From Shimia sp. Alg240-R146 (GTDB lineage Bacteria; Pseudomonadota; Alphaproteobacteria; Rhodobacterales; Rhodobacteraceae): 64,000 bases of DNA. Shown here one piece after another: positions 44,469 to 53,001 of the stretch (position 1 is the first letter of the stretch; every line of letters begins with the position of its first letter). Position numbers and translations under genes: made by a program. The DNA lies in the NCBI RefSeq assembly GCF_947331465.1, contig NZ_CAMZOK010000001.1, positions 248,001 to 312,000 on the forward strand, given 5' to 3'. The notes beneath the pieces are model-generated. The model was not told the DNA's origin. It saw only the letters and a program-made list of their open reading frames with translations, and ran no database searches.

Positions 44469-44929
44469 GTTGGCTTGACCTAGAGCAATCGCGAGTCCTT
44501 ACAATTCCAACCCAGCAGCTTTTCCAGACGGCGGATGTCAGGTGTAAACAGTCCCCGCAATAGGGTCGCGAGCCGTTTTGGTATTGGGTCGTGTTTTCGG
44601 GCGTGGACGGATTTTTGTTCGGGCGGTGCTGCTTCGTTCTTTGAAATTCCATAGCCCATTGTGAATAGTCGCGTTCAACGTTCCCGCGCAATCCGCGCCG
44701 CATTGGTCACCCAGTGGCTTTGGCTGAAGTCGCGGCCGGGCTCGTCGATGACGTGAACCACACCGGCCCCCGCATAGCCTTGGAGAACTTCGCGGGTGCC
44801 GTCCACAGAACCGCGCTTGCCCGCTTGCCTTACCTCTTTTCTTCAAAGCGGGTCAAAGATTTCTGTCGGCGTCGATTTGACCGAGAATTCTGATCGCTCG
44901 CGCCGATTTTGTTGCGTAAGCTGAGAGGC
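44469..44929. other. Intergenic stretch with a broken gene fragment
   Basis: About 460 bases between two plus-strand genes. Only one piece looks like protein: the minus-strand fragment at 44675-44832 (separate entry). The rest reads as stops and non-protein-like frames in all directions. No hairpin or promoter of note. Confidence 0.4.
44675..44832 (-). pseudogene. Fragment of a family 2-type glycosyltransferase
   Basis: One minus-strand frame reads SVDGTREVLQGYAGAGVVHV then IDEPGRDFSQSHWVTNAARI and ends in a stop after ARER. This resembles the early part of glycosyltransferases of the family 2/92 kind (NSxDGTxExLxxY, then a W-T-x-x-A-R block). There is no start codon or upstream domain: an in-frame stop precedes it by about 12 codons. 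It looks like a decayed remnant. A chance resemblance cannot be excluded. Confidence 0.4.
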
Positions 44930-47900
44930 ATGACACCTTTGATACAAAACCCTTTTCACATCCGATTTTGGATTTCCGCGACATTGATCGCCGTACTTGC
45001 CGTGCTTTTCTGGACTGGATCGCGTTATCCGGCGCTGGATGAGAAGGCGATGATGTCGGGCGCGATTCAGCTGGAAGACCCTCTGAGTTTTGACGCTGTG
45101 GTGCCGATCGATGCGGCGATGTCCACGGTGCAGAAGATTGGCTATTCGACCCTGAATTGGCTGAACACCAACAAAAAGGGCATGACGTTTGGCGTGTTGT
45201 TTGCCGCAACTTTTCTGACGTTGATGGGCTACGTCAAACAGCGCAGTTTTCGTGGCGGGTTCGCGAATGCCACGCTGGGCTTGGTCATAGGAACGCCGCT
45301 TGGGGTGTGCGTGAATTGTGCGGCTCCGATTGCGCGGGGCATGCATGCGGGCGGATTGCGCGCCGAAACTACGCTGGCGGCGATGATTGCTTCGCCCACA
45401 TTGAACGTGGTTGTGTTGACCTTGGCACTGTCGCTTTTGCCGTTTTATTTGGTGGCCGTGAAAATCGCCGTGTCGTTGTTCATCATTCTGATTGCAGTGC
45501 CGCTTGTAGCGCGGCTTTTGCCAGATGAGACCCGCGCGCCTGCACCGGATATTCCTGCACCGCAGGGCTGGAGCGCGCAGGAGCTGGGGCAGCCGACGTT
45601 CGAAGGTTTCGGCGTCGCGGTCGTGGGCGTGGTGCGGGATTTTGTCCGTAACCTCTGGTTCATCTTGCGCATGACGGTTCCGTTGATGTTTCTCGCCGGA
45701 TTTTTGGGAGCTGTGGCGATCACCTTGTTGCCAGGAGAGATGATCACTGCGTTACCATATGGATTTCTCGCCTTGGTGGTGATTGCCGTCGTAGGGCTGT
45801 TTTTGCCAGTGCCGATTGCGTTTGACGTTGTGGTTGTTGGCGTGTTTTTGGCCGCGGGGTTGTCGCATGGGTATGCCATGGCCTTGCTGCTCACATTGGG
45901 CAGCTTTTCGATTTATTCGTGGTTCATTGTCACGCAATCCATGGGGCCGCGCGCGGCCAATCTGATGGCGGGTGCTGTGCTGATCAGTGGAATTGTCGCA
46001 GGCGCTGCGGTGCAGGGCTGGCACAGTTACCAAAGCCGCAAGGCGCTTGAGCTTCTTACGGGCGAGGCGCCAAAGACGCAGCTGTTTATGGCAGCAGCAG
46101 CCAGTGAGGCGGATGGCAGATTGGTTGTGACAGCGACGCCATTCGCCCCTCGCTCCGCGTCCGCAGACACGCCGTTTGTGCGGCTTGAGGCCAACCAAAT
46201 CGGCATCGATAAACCGGTGGAGTTTTCAATGCGGGACATGTGGCCGCCGTTTTGGGAAGGCCGCAGCCTGAGTTCGGGGGACATCGACAATGACGGGGAC
46301 ACTGATCTGGTGATCGCCTCAACCGAAGTCGGGCTTTATGTGTATGCCAACGACGGAAAGGGGCAGTTCAGCCGCGTGGATCTGGCGGATGGTCCGCTGG
46401 ATGAGATGCCGGTGTTCAATGCGGTGCTGGTGGATGTCGACAATGATGGTTGGCGTGAGCTGGTGGTGGCCACCTATCGGCGTGGGATGTTTGTCGTCGA
46501 GAATGACGCGGGTCAGTTGCGCACGGCGGAGCCAACGCCCTTGGAAACACGCGCGGATGCGGTTCTGGCGTTGGCGCTGAGTTTTGGCGATCCGGATCAG
46601 GATGGCGATCTGGATTTGGCTTTGGGCAATTGGGCGGCCGGCTGGTATCGGCGTATCCCTGGGGAAGAATCGCGCAATCGCATTCTTTGGAACGAAGATG
46701 GCGCCCTGAGCGGCGATAAGTTTTCCGAGTTGCCGGGCATTCCGGGCGAGACATTGTCGATCCTGCTTGCGGACATCAATGGTGATGGCAACGCGGATTT
46801 GCTGGTCGGCAATGATTTCGAGATTCCGGACTATTATTATCTTGGTGACGGACAAGGTGGGTTTGGCGCGATCACCTTTCAGGATGGGATGGTCGAACAC
46901 GTGCCAACCACCACGATGGGGATCAAGGTGGCGGACTTGATGAATGACGGTGTGCCCGAAATCTATGCGGTGCAGATTGCGGGCCGGTCCTCGGGTGTGT
47001 CGGATCGGCTCAAGATGCAGCCGTTGGCGCAGTACTGCGACGCGATACTGCAGGCAGACGCGCGCGCGACTTGTCAGGAGAACATGGCGATCAAACGGTG
47101 GTACAAATCGGGCAACAATTTTAACCCGAGCTACGCCAGCAAGTGCCAGACCTTGCAGGGTCGGCAAGCCGCCGAATGCAAGGCGATGTTGATCAAGGAT
47201 CTGGCAATCCAGAAGCGCGACCCCAAAGTGTGCCGCCTGATCCCTGCGGACCAGTGGGTGGCGCAAAGCTATTGCGAGCTGCACTTTGCGCCGTCACGCA
47301 AGATCACCAACGCGGAGGCTGATGCCGCCTTACCCCAGATAAAGCGCGCCAACGTTTTGTTGGAAAGTGAGACAGCGGGCGGCCCGTTGATGGATACGGC
47401 GGCGGCGCGTGGGCTAGAGGTTGGCGGTTGGAGTTGGGACACCAAAGTGGGTGATTTCGACAACGATGGCTTTCAGGATGTTTACATCGTGAACGGCACT
47501 TGGGTGCCTAATGAAGTCAGTCCGTCAAATCTGTTTTTCCACAACCAAGGCGACGGCACATTTTCTGAGGCATCGGGCGCCTTTGGTCTTGAGGACTACC
47601 TTATGACGGCGGCTGCGACAGCGTTTGATATGGATGGCGATGGCGATCTGGATCTTATCAGCCAACCTGTGAACGGGCCGGTCATCGCATTTGTAAACGC
47701 AGGGCAAACCGGCAATGCGGTGGTGTTTTCGCTAAGCGACATGCGTAGCAACCGTGATGGGATCGGCGCGCTTGTGACTGTGACGGATGATCTTGGTGTT
47801 ACGCGCACGCGTGAGGTGCAGCTGGGTGGCGGGTTCATGAGTTTTGATGCGCCTGAGGTACATGTGGGTCTTGGACAAGCCAGCCGAATCGTCAGCGGTT

Positions 47901-47983
47901 CCATTCGCTGGGCCGACGGCGAGGTGACGCCCTTGCCCGAGGATCTTGCGGCGGGCAGCCGGTATCAGGTGACCCGACACTAA
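44930..47983 (+). CDS. Permease fused to FG-GAP repeats and an ASPIC/UnbV domain
   Basis: About 1017 residues from ATG 44930; TTG 44909 would add seven. Residues about 10-380 carry eight or so membrane spans and match the UPF0718/COG0701 permease type (VIGTPLGVCVNCAAPIARGM, AAMIASPTLNVVVLTLAL). From about 425 the protein is soluble with FG-GAP/VCBS calcium loops (DIDNDGDTDLVIAS, DPDQDGDLDLALG, DINGDGNADLLVG, DFDNDGFQDVYIVNG, DMDGDGDLDLIS). A six-cysteine stretch lies between repeats near 700-785, and the last ~90 residues are ASPIC/UnbV (GIGALVTVTDDL, EVHVGLGQASRI, IRWADGEV). A permease with such an extracytoplasmic arm is unusual. Substrate unknown. Confidence 0.85.
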   Translation: MTPLIQNPFHIRFWISATLIAVLAVLFWTGSRYPALDEKAMMSGAIQLEDPLSFDAVVPIDAAMSTVQKIGYSTLNWLNTNKKGMTFGVLFAATFLTLMGYVKQRSFRGGFANATLGLVIGTPLGVCVNCAAPIARGMHAGGLRAETTLAAMIASPTLNVVVLTLALSLLPFYLVAVKIAVSLFIILIAVPLVARLLPDETRAPAPDIPAPQGWSAQELGQPTFEGFGVAVVGVVRDFVRNLWFILRMTVPLMFLAGFLGAVAITLLPGEMITALPYGFLALVVIAVVGLFLPVPIAFDVVVVGVFLAAGLSHGYAMALLLTLGSFSIYSWFIVTQSMGPRAANLMAGAVLISGIVAGAAVQGWHSYQSRKALELLTGEAPKTQLFMAAAASEADGRLVVTATPFAPRSASADTPFVRLEANQIGIDKPVEFSMRDMWPPFWEGRSLSSGDIDNDGDTDLVIASTEVGLYVYANDGKGQFSRVDLADGPLDEMPVFNAVLVDVDNDGWRELVVATYRRGMFVVENDAGQLRTAEPTPLETRADAVLALALSFGDPDQDGDLDLALGNWAAGWYRRIPGEESRNRILWNEDGALSGDKFSELPGIPGETLSILLADINGDGNADLLVGNDFEIPDYYYLGDGQGGFGAITFQDGMVEHVPTTTMGIKVADLMNDGVPEIYAVQIAGRSSGVSDRLKMQPLAQYCDAILQADARATCQENMAIKRWYKSGNNFNPSYASKCQTLQGRQAAECKAMLIKDLAIQKRDPKVCRLIPADQWVAQSYCELHFAPSRKITNAEADAALPQIKRANVLLESETAGGPLMDTAAARGLEVGGWSWDTKVGDFDNDGFQDVYIVNGTWVPNEVSPSNLFFHNQGDGTFSEASGAFGLEDYLMTAAATAFDMDGDGDLDLISQPVNGPVIAFVNAGQTGNAVVFSLSDMRSNRDGIGALVTVTDDLGVTRTREVQLGGGFMSFDAPEVHVGLGQASRIVSGSIRWADGEVTPLPEDLAAGSRYQVTRH

Positions 47984-47986
47984 AAG

Positions 47987-48016
47987 AAAACGGGCCCCCG
48001 AAAGGACCCGCTTTTT
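47987..48016. terminator. Bidirectional terminator between the permease fusion and an RTX gene
   Basis: CGGGCCC and GGACCCG arms with one mismatch, A-run before and TTTTT after, between convergent genes. A near-identical copy with a perfect stem stands at 49714-49746 behind the second RTX gene. Confidence 0.85.
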
Positions 48017-48037
48017 GGCTCATCACGGTGTGTCGGA

Positions 48038-49420
48038 TCAGAAGATAAAGTCGCTTGCTCCCAGATCCGCAACATTCACGCCAAGCAGCGTCAAAGTGTT
48101 GCCGCCGCCGGTGTCGATCACCACATTGCCGCCCGCGGTGGACAGAATGTGGTTGTTCAACAGATCACTGATGCTGGTGATCGCGCTGACGCTGGAGAAG
48201 TCGATGTCTTCGCTGCCGTTGGTGGCGTTGAAGTCGGTGATCGTATCGTCACCGTGACCGTCCGCAAAGACAAAGACGTCAGCGTTCAGTCCGCCGGTCA
48301 GCTCGTCGTTGCCAACACCGCCGTCCAGCGTGTCGTAACCGCCACCGCCGTAAAGCGTGTCGTTGTCACCTCCGCCGCGCAGTGAGTCGTCGCCGGCTTC
48401 GCCCCAGGCTTTGTCGTCACCTGCGCCACCGGTAAAGGTGTCGTTTCCGGTGCCACCCCAGAAGCGGTCGTGGCCGTTGCCGCCTTCGCCGCTGTCGTTG
48501 TCGGCACCGCCAAACAAGCGATCCTGACCACCGCCGCCCAAAAGCAGGTCATCCCCGTTCCGGCCCAGCAGAGTGTCGGCAAAGGTGCCACCATCAAGGC
48601 GGTCATTGCCGTCGCCGCCATCAAGGCGGTCATAGAGGTTGCCACCGATTAGCGTGTCATTGCCCGCGTCGCCATTCAACGTGTCATTGCCGCCGTTGCC
48701 GCGCAGCAAGTCGTTGCCCGCGCCGCCAAACAGAACGTCCTCGCCAAACTCACCCAGCATGGTGTCCGACCCGTTGCCGCCCAACAGGCGATCGTTGTCC
48801 GAGCCACCGTGAAGACGGTCGTTGTCGGCCCCGCCGATCAGGGTGTCGTTGCCAACACCACCCAGTAGCGTGTCGTTGCCGGCATTGCCCAGCAGGCTGT
48901 CACGGCCGCCAAGGCCTCGGATCGAGTCGTCGCCTAGGGCTCCATTCACGGTATCGGCTTGGTTCGTTCCCGAGACAATCATTGCACTGTCGATGAGAGA
49001 AACCGTGGGTTCAAAGATCTGGGTGTCCATCGGGGTGCTTGACCCCGAGGCATCCACGATAAGGTCCTGCAGCGAGAACAATGCGGCCAAGGCGGTGTAG
49101 TCATCAAAAAAGTCGATGCCGTCAAATGAGTTCACAAGATCAAGGAGGCTCCAGCTGATGCCTGTGAGCGTTGCAATGGTGTTTCCGGAGGCGTCTTCAA
49201 AGGTCATGCCAGTGATCGTGCCGCTGATGGGGTCTCCGAGGGCGTTGAACGCAATGCCAGTGCCGGTCGCCGTTGTAGCCCAGCCCGAGTCATCATGCAC
49301 GATTTCCAGAAGCGTGGAGGAGACTGAGACGACGGAAATGTCGCCGCTGTCGGTGTTGCCAAAAAAGGCCAGACCAACAAAGTCGTAAGAGGCATCTAGG
49401 ATTGTTAACGTTGCAGGCAT
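48038..49420 (-). CDS. RTX calcium-binding protein
   Basis: 460 residues from ATG 49420 (GGGAG 8 bases upstream). The N-terminal ~145 residues (ATLTILDASYDFVGLAFFGN ...) are not recognised. From about 150 on, nonapeptides GGxGxDxLxGG run to about 390, then a conserved end (DVFVFADGHGDDTITDFN, ISDLLNNHILSTAGGNVVI, NVADLGASDFIF) that should be the type I secretion signal. The last ~200 residues are identical to those of the serralysin downstream on the same strand. No exporter is in the window. Confidence 0.88.
   Translation of the reverse strand: MPATLTILDASYDFVGLAFFGNTDSGDISVVSVSSTLLEIVHDDSGWATTATGTGIAFNALGDPISGTITGMTFEDASGNTIATLTGISWSLLDLVNSFDGIDFFDDYTALAALFSLQDLIVDASGSSTPMDTQIFEPTVSLIDSAMIVSGTNQADTVNGALGDDSIRGLGGRDSLLGNAGNDTLLGGVGNDTLIGGADNDRLHGGSDNDRLLGGNGSDTMLGEFGEDVLFGGAGNDLLRGNGGNDTLNGDAGNDTLIGGNLYDRLDGGDGNDRLDGGTFADTLLGRNGDDLLLGGGGQDRLFGGADNDSGEGGNGHDRFWGGTGNDTFTGGAGDDKAWGEAGDDSLRGGGDNDTLYGGGGYDTLDGGVGNDELTGGLNADVFVFADGHGDDTITDFNATNGSEDIDFSSVSAITSISDLLNNHILSTAGGNVVIDTGGGNTLTLLGVNVADLGASDFIF
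48060..48664. repeat. Duplicated RTX tail, copy A
   Basis: Matches 49790-50394 with no difference seen on reading both; flanks differ by a few percent, and similarity fades further into the genes. The terminators behind both copies are similar too. Confidence 0.85.
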
Positions 49421-49713
49421 TTCGAAATCTCCCAAAAAAGAATGTGGCAATTTTGCGGCAAGTAATGCTTTCAGGGTGGGCCATTTCCTTAATAAAGCAA
49501 CAAGAAGTTAACGGGTCGACTTCAGCTGACAGAGTCGGTGTACTCTTTGAGTTGATTAGAAATTTCACACCTCCCCTTAAAGCACCTCTGTTTCAATTTA
49601 AGAAAGATTCGATTTTATCAAACTCGCGTCATGTGTGGTCGAACCATGTCCGTTGCGGCGGCGCTAGGAGCAAGTTGCGAAGAGGTCGAGGTTCAGCTTC
49701 TGGCGAATCGCGC
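49421..49713. other. Intergenic region upstream of the RTX gene
   Basis: About 290 bases, locally AT-rich near 49480-49620. On the minus strand a TCGACC with TTATTA 18 bases further on is a weak promoter candidate for the RTX gene. No other gene or repeat is visible. Confidence 0.35.
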
Positions 49714-49746
49714 AAAAAAACGGGCCCCCGAAGGGGCCCGCTTTTT
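49714..49746. terminator. Terminator after the serralysin gene
   Basis: Perfect CGGGCCCC / GGGGCCCG stem with a CGAA loop, seven A before and five T after, so it works in both directions. Closely related to the terminator at 47987. Confidence 0.9.
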
Positions 49747-49767
49747 GGCTCATCAAGGTGTGTCGGA

Positions 49768-52308
49768 TCAGAAGATAAAGTCGCTTGCACCCAGATCCGC
49801 AACATTCACGCCAAGCAGCGTCAAAGTGTTGCCGCCGCCGGTGTCGATCACCACATTGCCGCCCGCGGTGGACAGAATGTGGTTGTTCAACAGATCACTG
49901 ATGCTGGTGATCGCGCTGACGCTGGAGAAGTCGATGTCTTCGCTGCCGTTGGTGGCGTTGAAGTCGGTGATCGTATCGTCACCGTGACCGTCCGCAAAGA
50001 CAAAGACGTCAGCGTTCAGTCCGCCGGTCAGCTCGTCGTTGCCAACACCGCCGTCCAGCGTGTCGTAACCGCCACCGCCGTAAAGCGTGTCGTTGTCACC
50101 TCCGCCGCGCAGTGAGTCGTCGCCGGCTTCGCCCCAGGCTTTGTCGTCACCTGCGCCACCGGTAAAGGTGTCGTTTCCGGTGCCACCCCAGAAGCGGTCG
50201 TGGCCGTTGCCGCCTTCGCCGCTGTCGTTGTCGGCACCGCCAAACAAGCGATCCTGACCACCGCCGCCCAAAAGCAGGTCATCCCCGTTCCGGCCCAGCA
50301 GAGTGTCGGCAAAGGTGCCACCATCAAGGCGGTCATTGCCGTCGCCGCCATCAAGGCGGTCATAGAGGTTGCCACCGATTAGCGTGTCATTGCCAGCGTC
50401 ACCATTCAGCGTGTCATTGCCGCCATTGCCGCGCAGCAAGTCGTTGCCCGCGCCGCCAAACAGCGTGTCTTCGCCAAATTCGCCCAACATAGTGTCCGAC
50501 CCGTTGCCGCCCAACATGCGGTCGTTGTCGGAACCACCGAGCAGACGGTCAGCATCTGCACCGCCGATCAGGGTGTCGTTGCCAACGCCGCCCAGCAGCG
50601 TGTCGTTGCCAGCGTTGCCCAGCAGGCTGTCACGGCCGCCAAGACCACGGATCGAGTCGTTGCCCGCCAGACCGTCAATGGTTTCCGGGCTGGACGTGCC
50701 ATCGATGATGTCGTCGCCGGTTGTTGGCGTGGGCGTGCCGCCCAGCAAGACGGCGAGGGTCACTGTGCCGTCGGAGAAGCGGAAGAGTTCGAAGTTGTCA
50801 AACACGTCGGTGCCGTCTGCCGAGGTGATCCGAACGGATCCGCCGCCCAGATCTGTTACCGTTACACTCGCCAGAGTGGCGTTGATTACGGCCGTGTCTG
50901 AGCCTGCGCCGCCGTCGATTGAATCGTTGCCGCCGCCGCCGGTGATTTCGTTGTCAGCGTCATTGCCGGTGATGGTGTCGTTGCCGGACCCGCTGATGAG
51001 GTTTTCGAGAACTGTGCCTTCAGCGATCCCAACGTTGCCAGTACCGCCGGCAATGCTCGAGAAATACCCGCCGCGCATGTCGATGCGGTTGTTGGTTGTC
51101 GCAGGCGACAGGTCAAATGTGTCAGTGCCGCCATTGTCAAAAATGGTGAACGCAACAGCGTTGTTTGCGACCGAGGAATTGTTCACACCATCAAACACTT
51201 CACCAAAGAGGGTCGCCCAATAGCCACCCAGATTGGTGTTAGCCCCCCAAGTGGTGTTGCCATTGGTGACGGTGCTCGCGCCATAAAGGTTTTGGCCAGC
51301 GACGATGTCCGCCATCATCAGGCTGACGATGTAAGCAAAGGAGGCGTTGGTCGTCGTGTTTTCTGTTTGGCTGAAGTACGACATGATCGACATCTGCCAA
51401 CTGTCGTTTGAGAATGTTTCGTCAATGCCATAGGTCGCTGAGCCGTTGTATCCACCCTGGTGTCCCAGACCAAGCGCGTGGCCGATCTCGTGAATATAGG
51501 TTTGCAGGCTATATGTGCCGATTTGCGTGCCCGAATTAGACAGCCATGCTGTCGAGACGTTGATGTCGGAACTGATGATGTTGCCGCCGCTGGTACTTGT
51601 GGTGGCGTAGGCACCGCTGTCATTGTCGTCAAACGTGATGTCAGCCGAGCCGCTGGTTTCCACAAATTCCAGGTCGACGACGGCTTCCCAGACTTCCAGA
51701 GCCCAGCGGGCCAGTGCGAGGCCATCAGCGGTCAAACCGGTGAGGTTAACAGTGATGACGTTGCTGGAGGACGTGTCAAATGACCGGCCAGAGGCGCCAT
51801 TAAAGTTCCAATAGCCGTCGGTGAGGTAGTTGGCGAGTTCAGTCAGCGTGGCTGGGGCAGGCGCCGCCACTTCGGTAACGCTCATCGTATATGACCCGGT
51901 GCCGGCATCGTTATATGAACCGGCGGCTACATAGAAAGTGCCGCTGTATCCAGCGATGAAAGAAACAAATGAATTGGTATTTGACGGATAACTGATGTCG
52001 TCATTTGAATAGATCAACGTGCCTGAGGAGTCATAGACACGCAAATAAGTGTCGGCAGTAAACGACGACAATGCGACTTCATAGTTTGAACCGGATGTCA
52101 GGTTGACCGCGACCCAATCGCGGTCACCAACAAAACCCAAGGATCCAGAAAACGTGTCACCAACCGACATTGTGGCCGAAGTACCCGTACTAGCGGCCGC
52201 ATCACCACTTTCAAAAATGGTAGCAAGACTGGGGTCACCGCCGTCAGGGCCTTCTCCAGGGTGACGGCCGGGGTCAAATGTAGATGTTGCAGCGCACAAG
52301 AAACACAT
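49768..52308 (-). CDS. Serralysin-type RTX metalloprotease with a PPC domain
   Basis: 846 residues. The N-terminal part (about 25-150) is a pre-peptidase C-terminal-type beta domain (GSLGFVGDRDWVAVNLTSGS, DTYLRVYDSSGTLIYSNDD). The catalytic domain has the zinc site HEIGHALGLGHQGGYNG (HExxHxxGxxH, about 268-284) and the Met-turn SIMSYFSQ, with the family's DLSPATTNNRIDMRGGYFSS region after it. RTX repeats from about 430 and again 565-780 precede the secretion signal ending ASDFIF. Metzincin proteases of this kind leave by type I secretion without a Sec signal. The 3' part is shared with the RTX gene at 48038-49420. Confidence 0.93.
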   Translation of the reverse strand: MCFLCAATSTFDPGRHPGEGPDGGDPSLATIFESGDAAASTGTSATMSVGDTFSGSLGFVGDRDWVAVNLTSGSNYEVALSSFTADTYLRVYDSSGTLIYSNDDISYPSNTNSFVSFIAGYSGTFYVAAGSYNDAGTGSYTMSVTEVAAPAPATLTELANYLTDGYWNFNGASGRSFDTSSSNVITVNLTGLTADGLALARWALEVWEAVVDLEFVETSGSADITFDDNDSGAYATTSTSGGNIISSDINVSTAWLSNSGTQIGTYSLQTYIHEIGHALGLGHQGGYNGSATYGIDETFSNDSWQMSIMSYFSQTENTTTNASFAYIVSLMMADIVAGQNLYGASTVTNGNTTWGANTNLGGYWATLFGEVFDGVNNSSVANNAVAFTIFDNGGTDTFDLSPATTNNRIDMRGGYFSSIAGGTGNVGIAEGTVLENLISGSGNDTITGNDADNEITGGGGNDSIDGGAGSDTAVINATLASVTVTDLGGGSVRITSADGTDVFDNFELFRFSDGTVTLAVLLGGTPTPTTGDDIIDGTSSPETIDGLAGNDSIRGLGGRDSLLGNAGNDTLLGGVGNDTLIGGADADRLLGGSDNDRMLGGNGSDTMLGEFGEDTLFGGAGNDLLRGNGGNDTLNGDAGNDTLIGGNLYDRLDGGDGNDRLDGGTFADTLLGRNGDDLLLGGGGQDRLFGGADNDSGEGGNGHDRFWGGTGNDTFTGGAGDDKAWGEAGDDSLRGGGDNDTLYGGGGYDTLDGGVGNDELTGGLNADVFVFADGHGDDTITDFNATNGSEDIDFSSVSAITSISDLLNNHILSTAGGNVVIDTGGGNTLTLLGVNVADLGASDFIF
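49790..50394. repeat. Duplicated RTX tail, copy B
   Basis: Counterpart of 48060-48664, offset 1730 bases, same orientation. Upstream of 50394 the two genes still align for about 250 bases but with scattered differences. Confidence 0.85.
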
Positions 52309-52361
52309 GGGGTTGCATCCTTTATTAATTTCGCTTGTCTGAAACAGGCGTTACCGAATGG

Positions 52362-52847
52362 TCAACGGGTGAAGAGGTCCGGCGATGACTTCAGTAAGCC
52401 TTGAGCAAACTTTGGGTAAAAAATGGCGGACATATTTTTGTCCATGACGTTGAAATCGACCGTAGGGCCGATGTTGGGTTCTGGATTTTTTGCGGTGCGC
52501 CATTCAAGGTGCCCGCCGATGCCGGTCTCTGAAATATGAGACAGACGCAGTGTCAGGGCGATGTCGCCGTTTTTCAGGGCTACGCCCGAAGCCGCATCGG
52601 TTTGGCGGATATCGGTGTTGGGCGTTGTCTCAGTGATAGCATCGATCAGCGCATCGCAAAGCGCTGCCGGGTCAGGCACATCCTGCGGACAGGACAGAGT
52701 GATCACGTTTTGAGATGAGCTGTCGCCCATTGCATACCCTCCTCCAGGGGTGAGGTGCAAAAAACAGAGAGAAAGGACACCAAACACACGCAACGAACGC
52801 GAGAAATGCAGCCACTCCCTTGGAATATCCAATGATTTTTCCCTCAT
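52362..52847 (-). CDS. Exported protein of unknown function upstream of the serralysin
   Basis: 161 residues. A hydrophobic segment (LRVFGVLSLCFLHLTPGGGYA, about 19-39) should be a signal peptide. The mature part is about 120 residues with two cysteines (LSCPQ, ALCDAL), perhaps a disulfide, and no family recognised (DIALTLRLSHISETGIGGHL is beta-like). It ends 53 bases before the protease gene on the same strand, so they may be co-transcribed. A protease inhibitor or folding partner is possible by position only. Confidence 0.6.
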   Translation of the reverse strand: MREKSLDIPREWLHFSRSLRVFGVLSLCFLHLTPGGGYAMGDSSSQNVITLSCPQDVPDPAALCDALIDAITETTPNTDIRQTDAASGVALKNGDIALTLRLSHISETGIGGHLEWRTAKNPEPNIGPTVDFNVMDKNMSAIFYPKFAQGLLKSSPDLFTR

Positions 52848-53001
52848 AGACCCCTAAAATGTTGCTGTTTCCAGCGCATCTAAGGCCCCCACCCAAGATT
52901 TAACACAAGCATAACACTAATAGAAATTTAACCTTTTGCGAGTCTTTTTGCAGACAAAAACGCTCCGTGCAATGGAGGAATTCCTCAGCAATGCGAGTCT
53001 C

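Noticed and set aside
44538..44846. 102-codon minus-strand gene in the gap after the fibre-like protein
   Set aside because: The frame is basic low-complexity sequence; the protein-like signal there is in a different frame and is listed as a pseudogene fragment.
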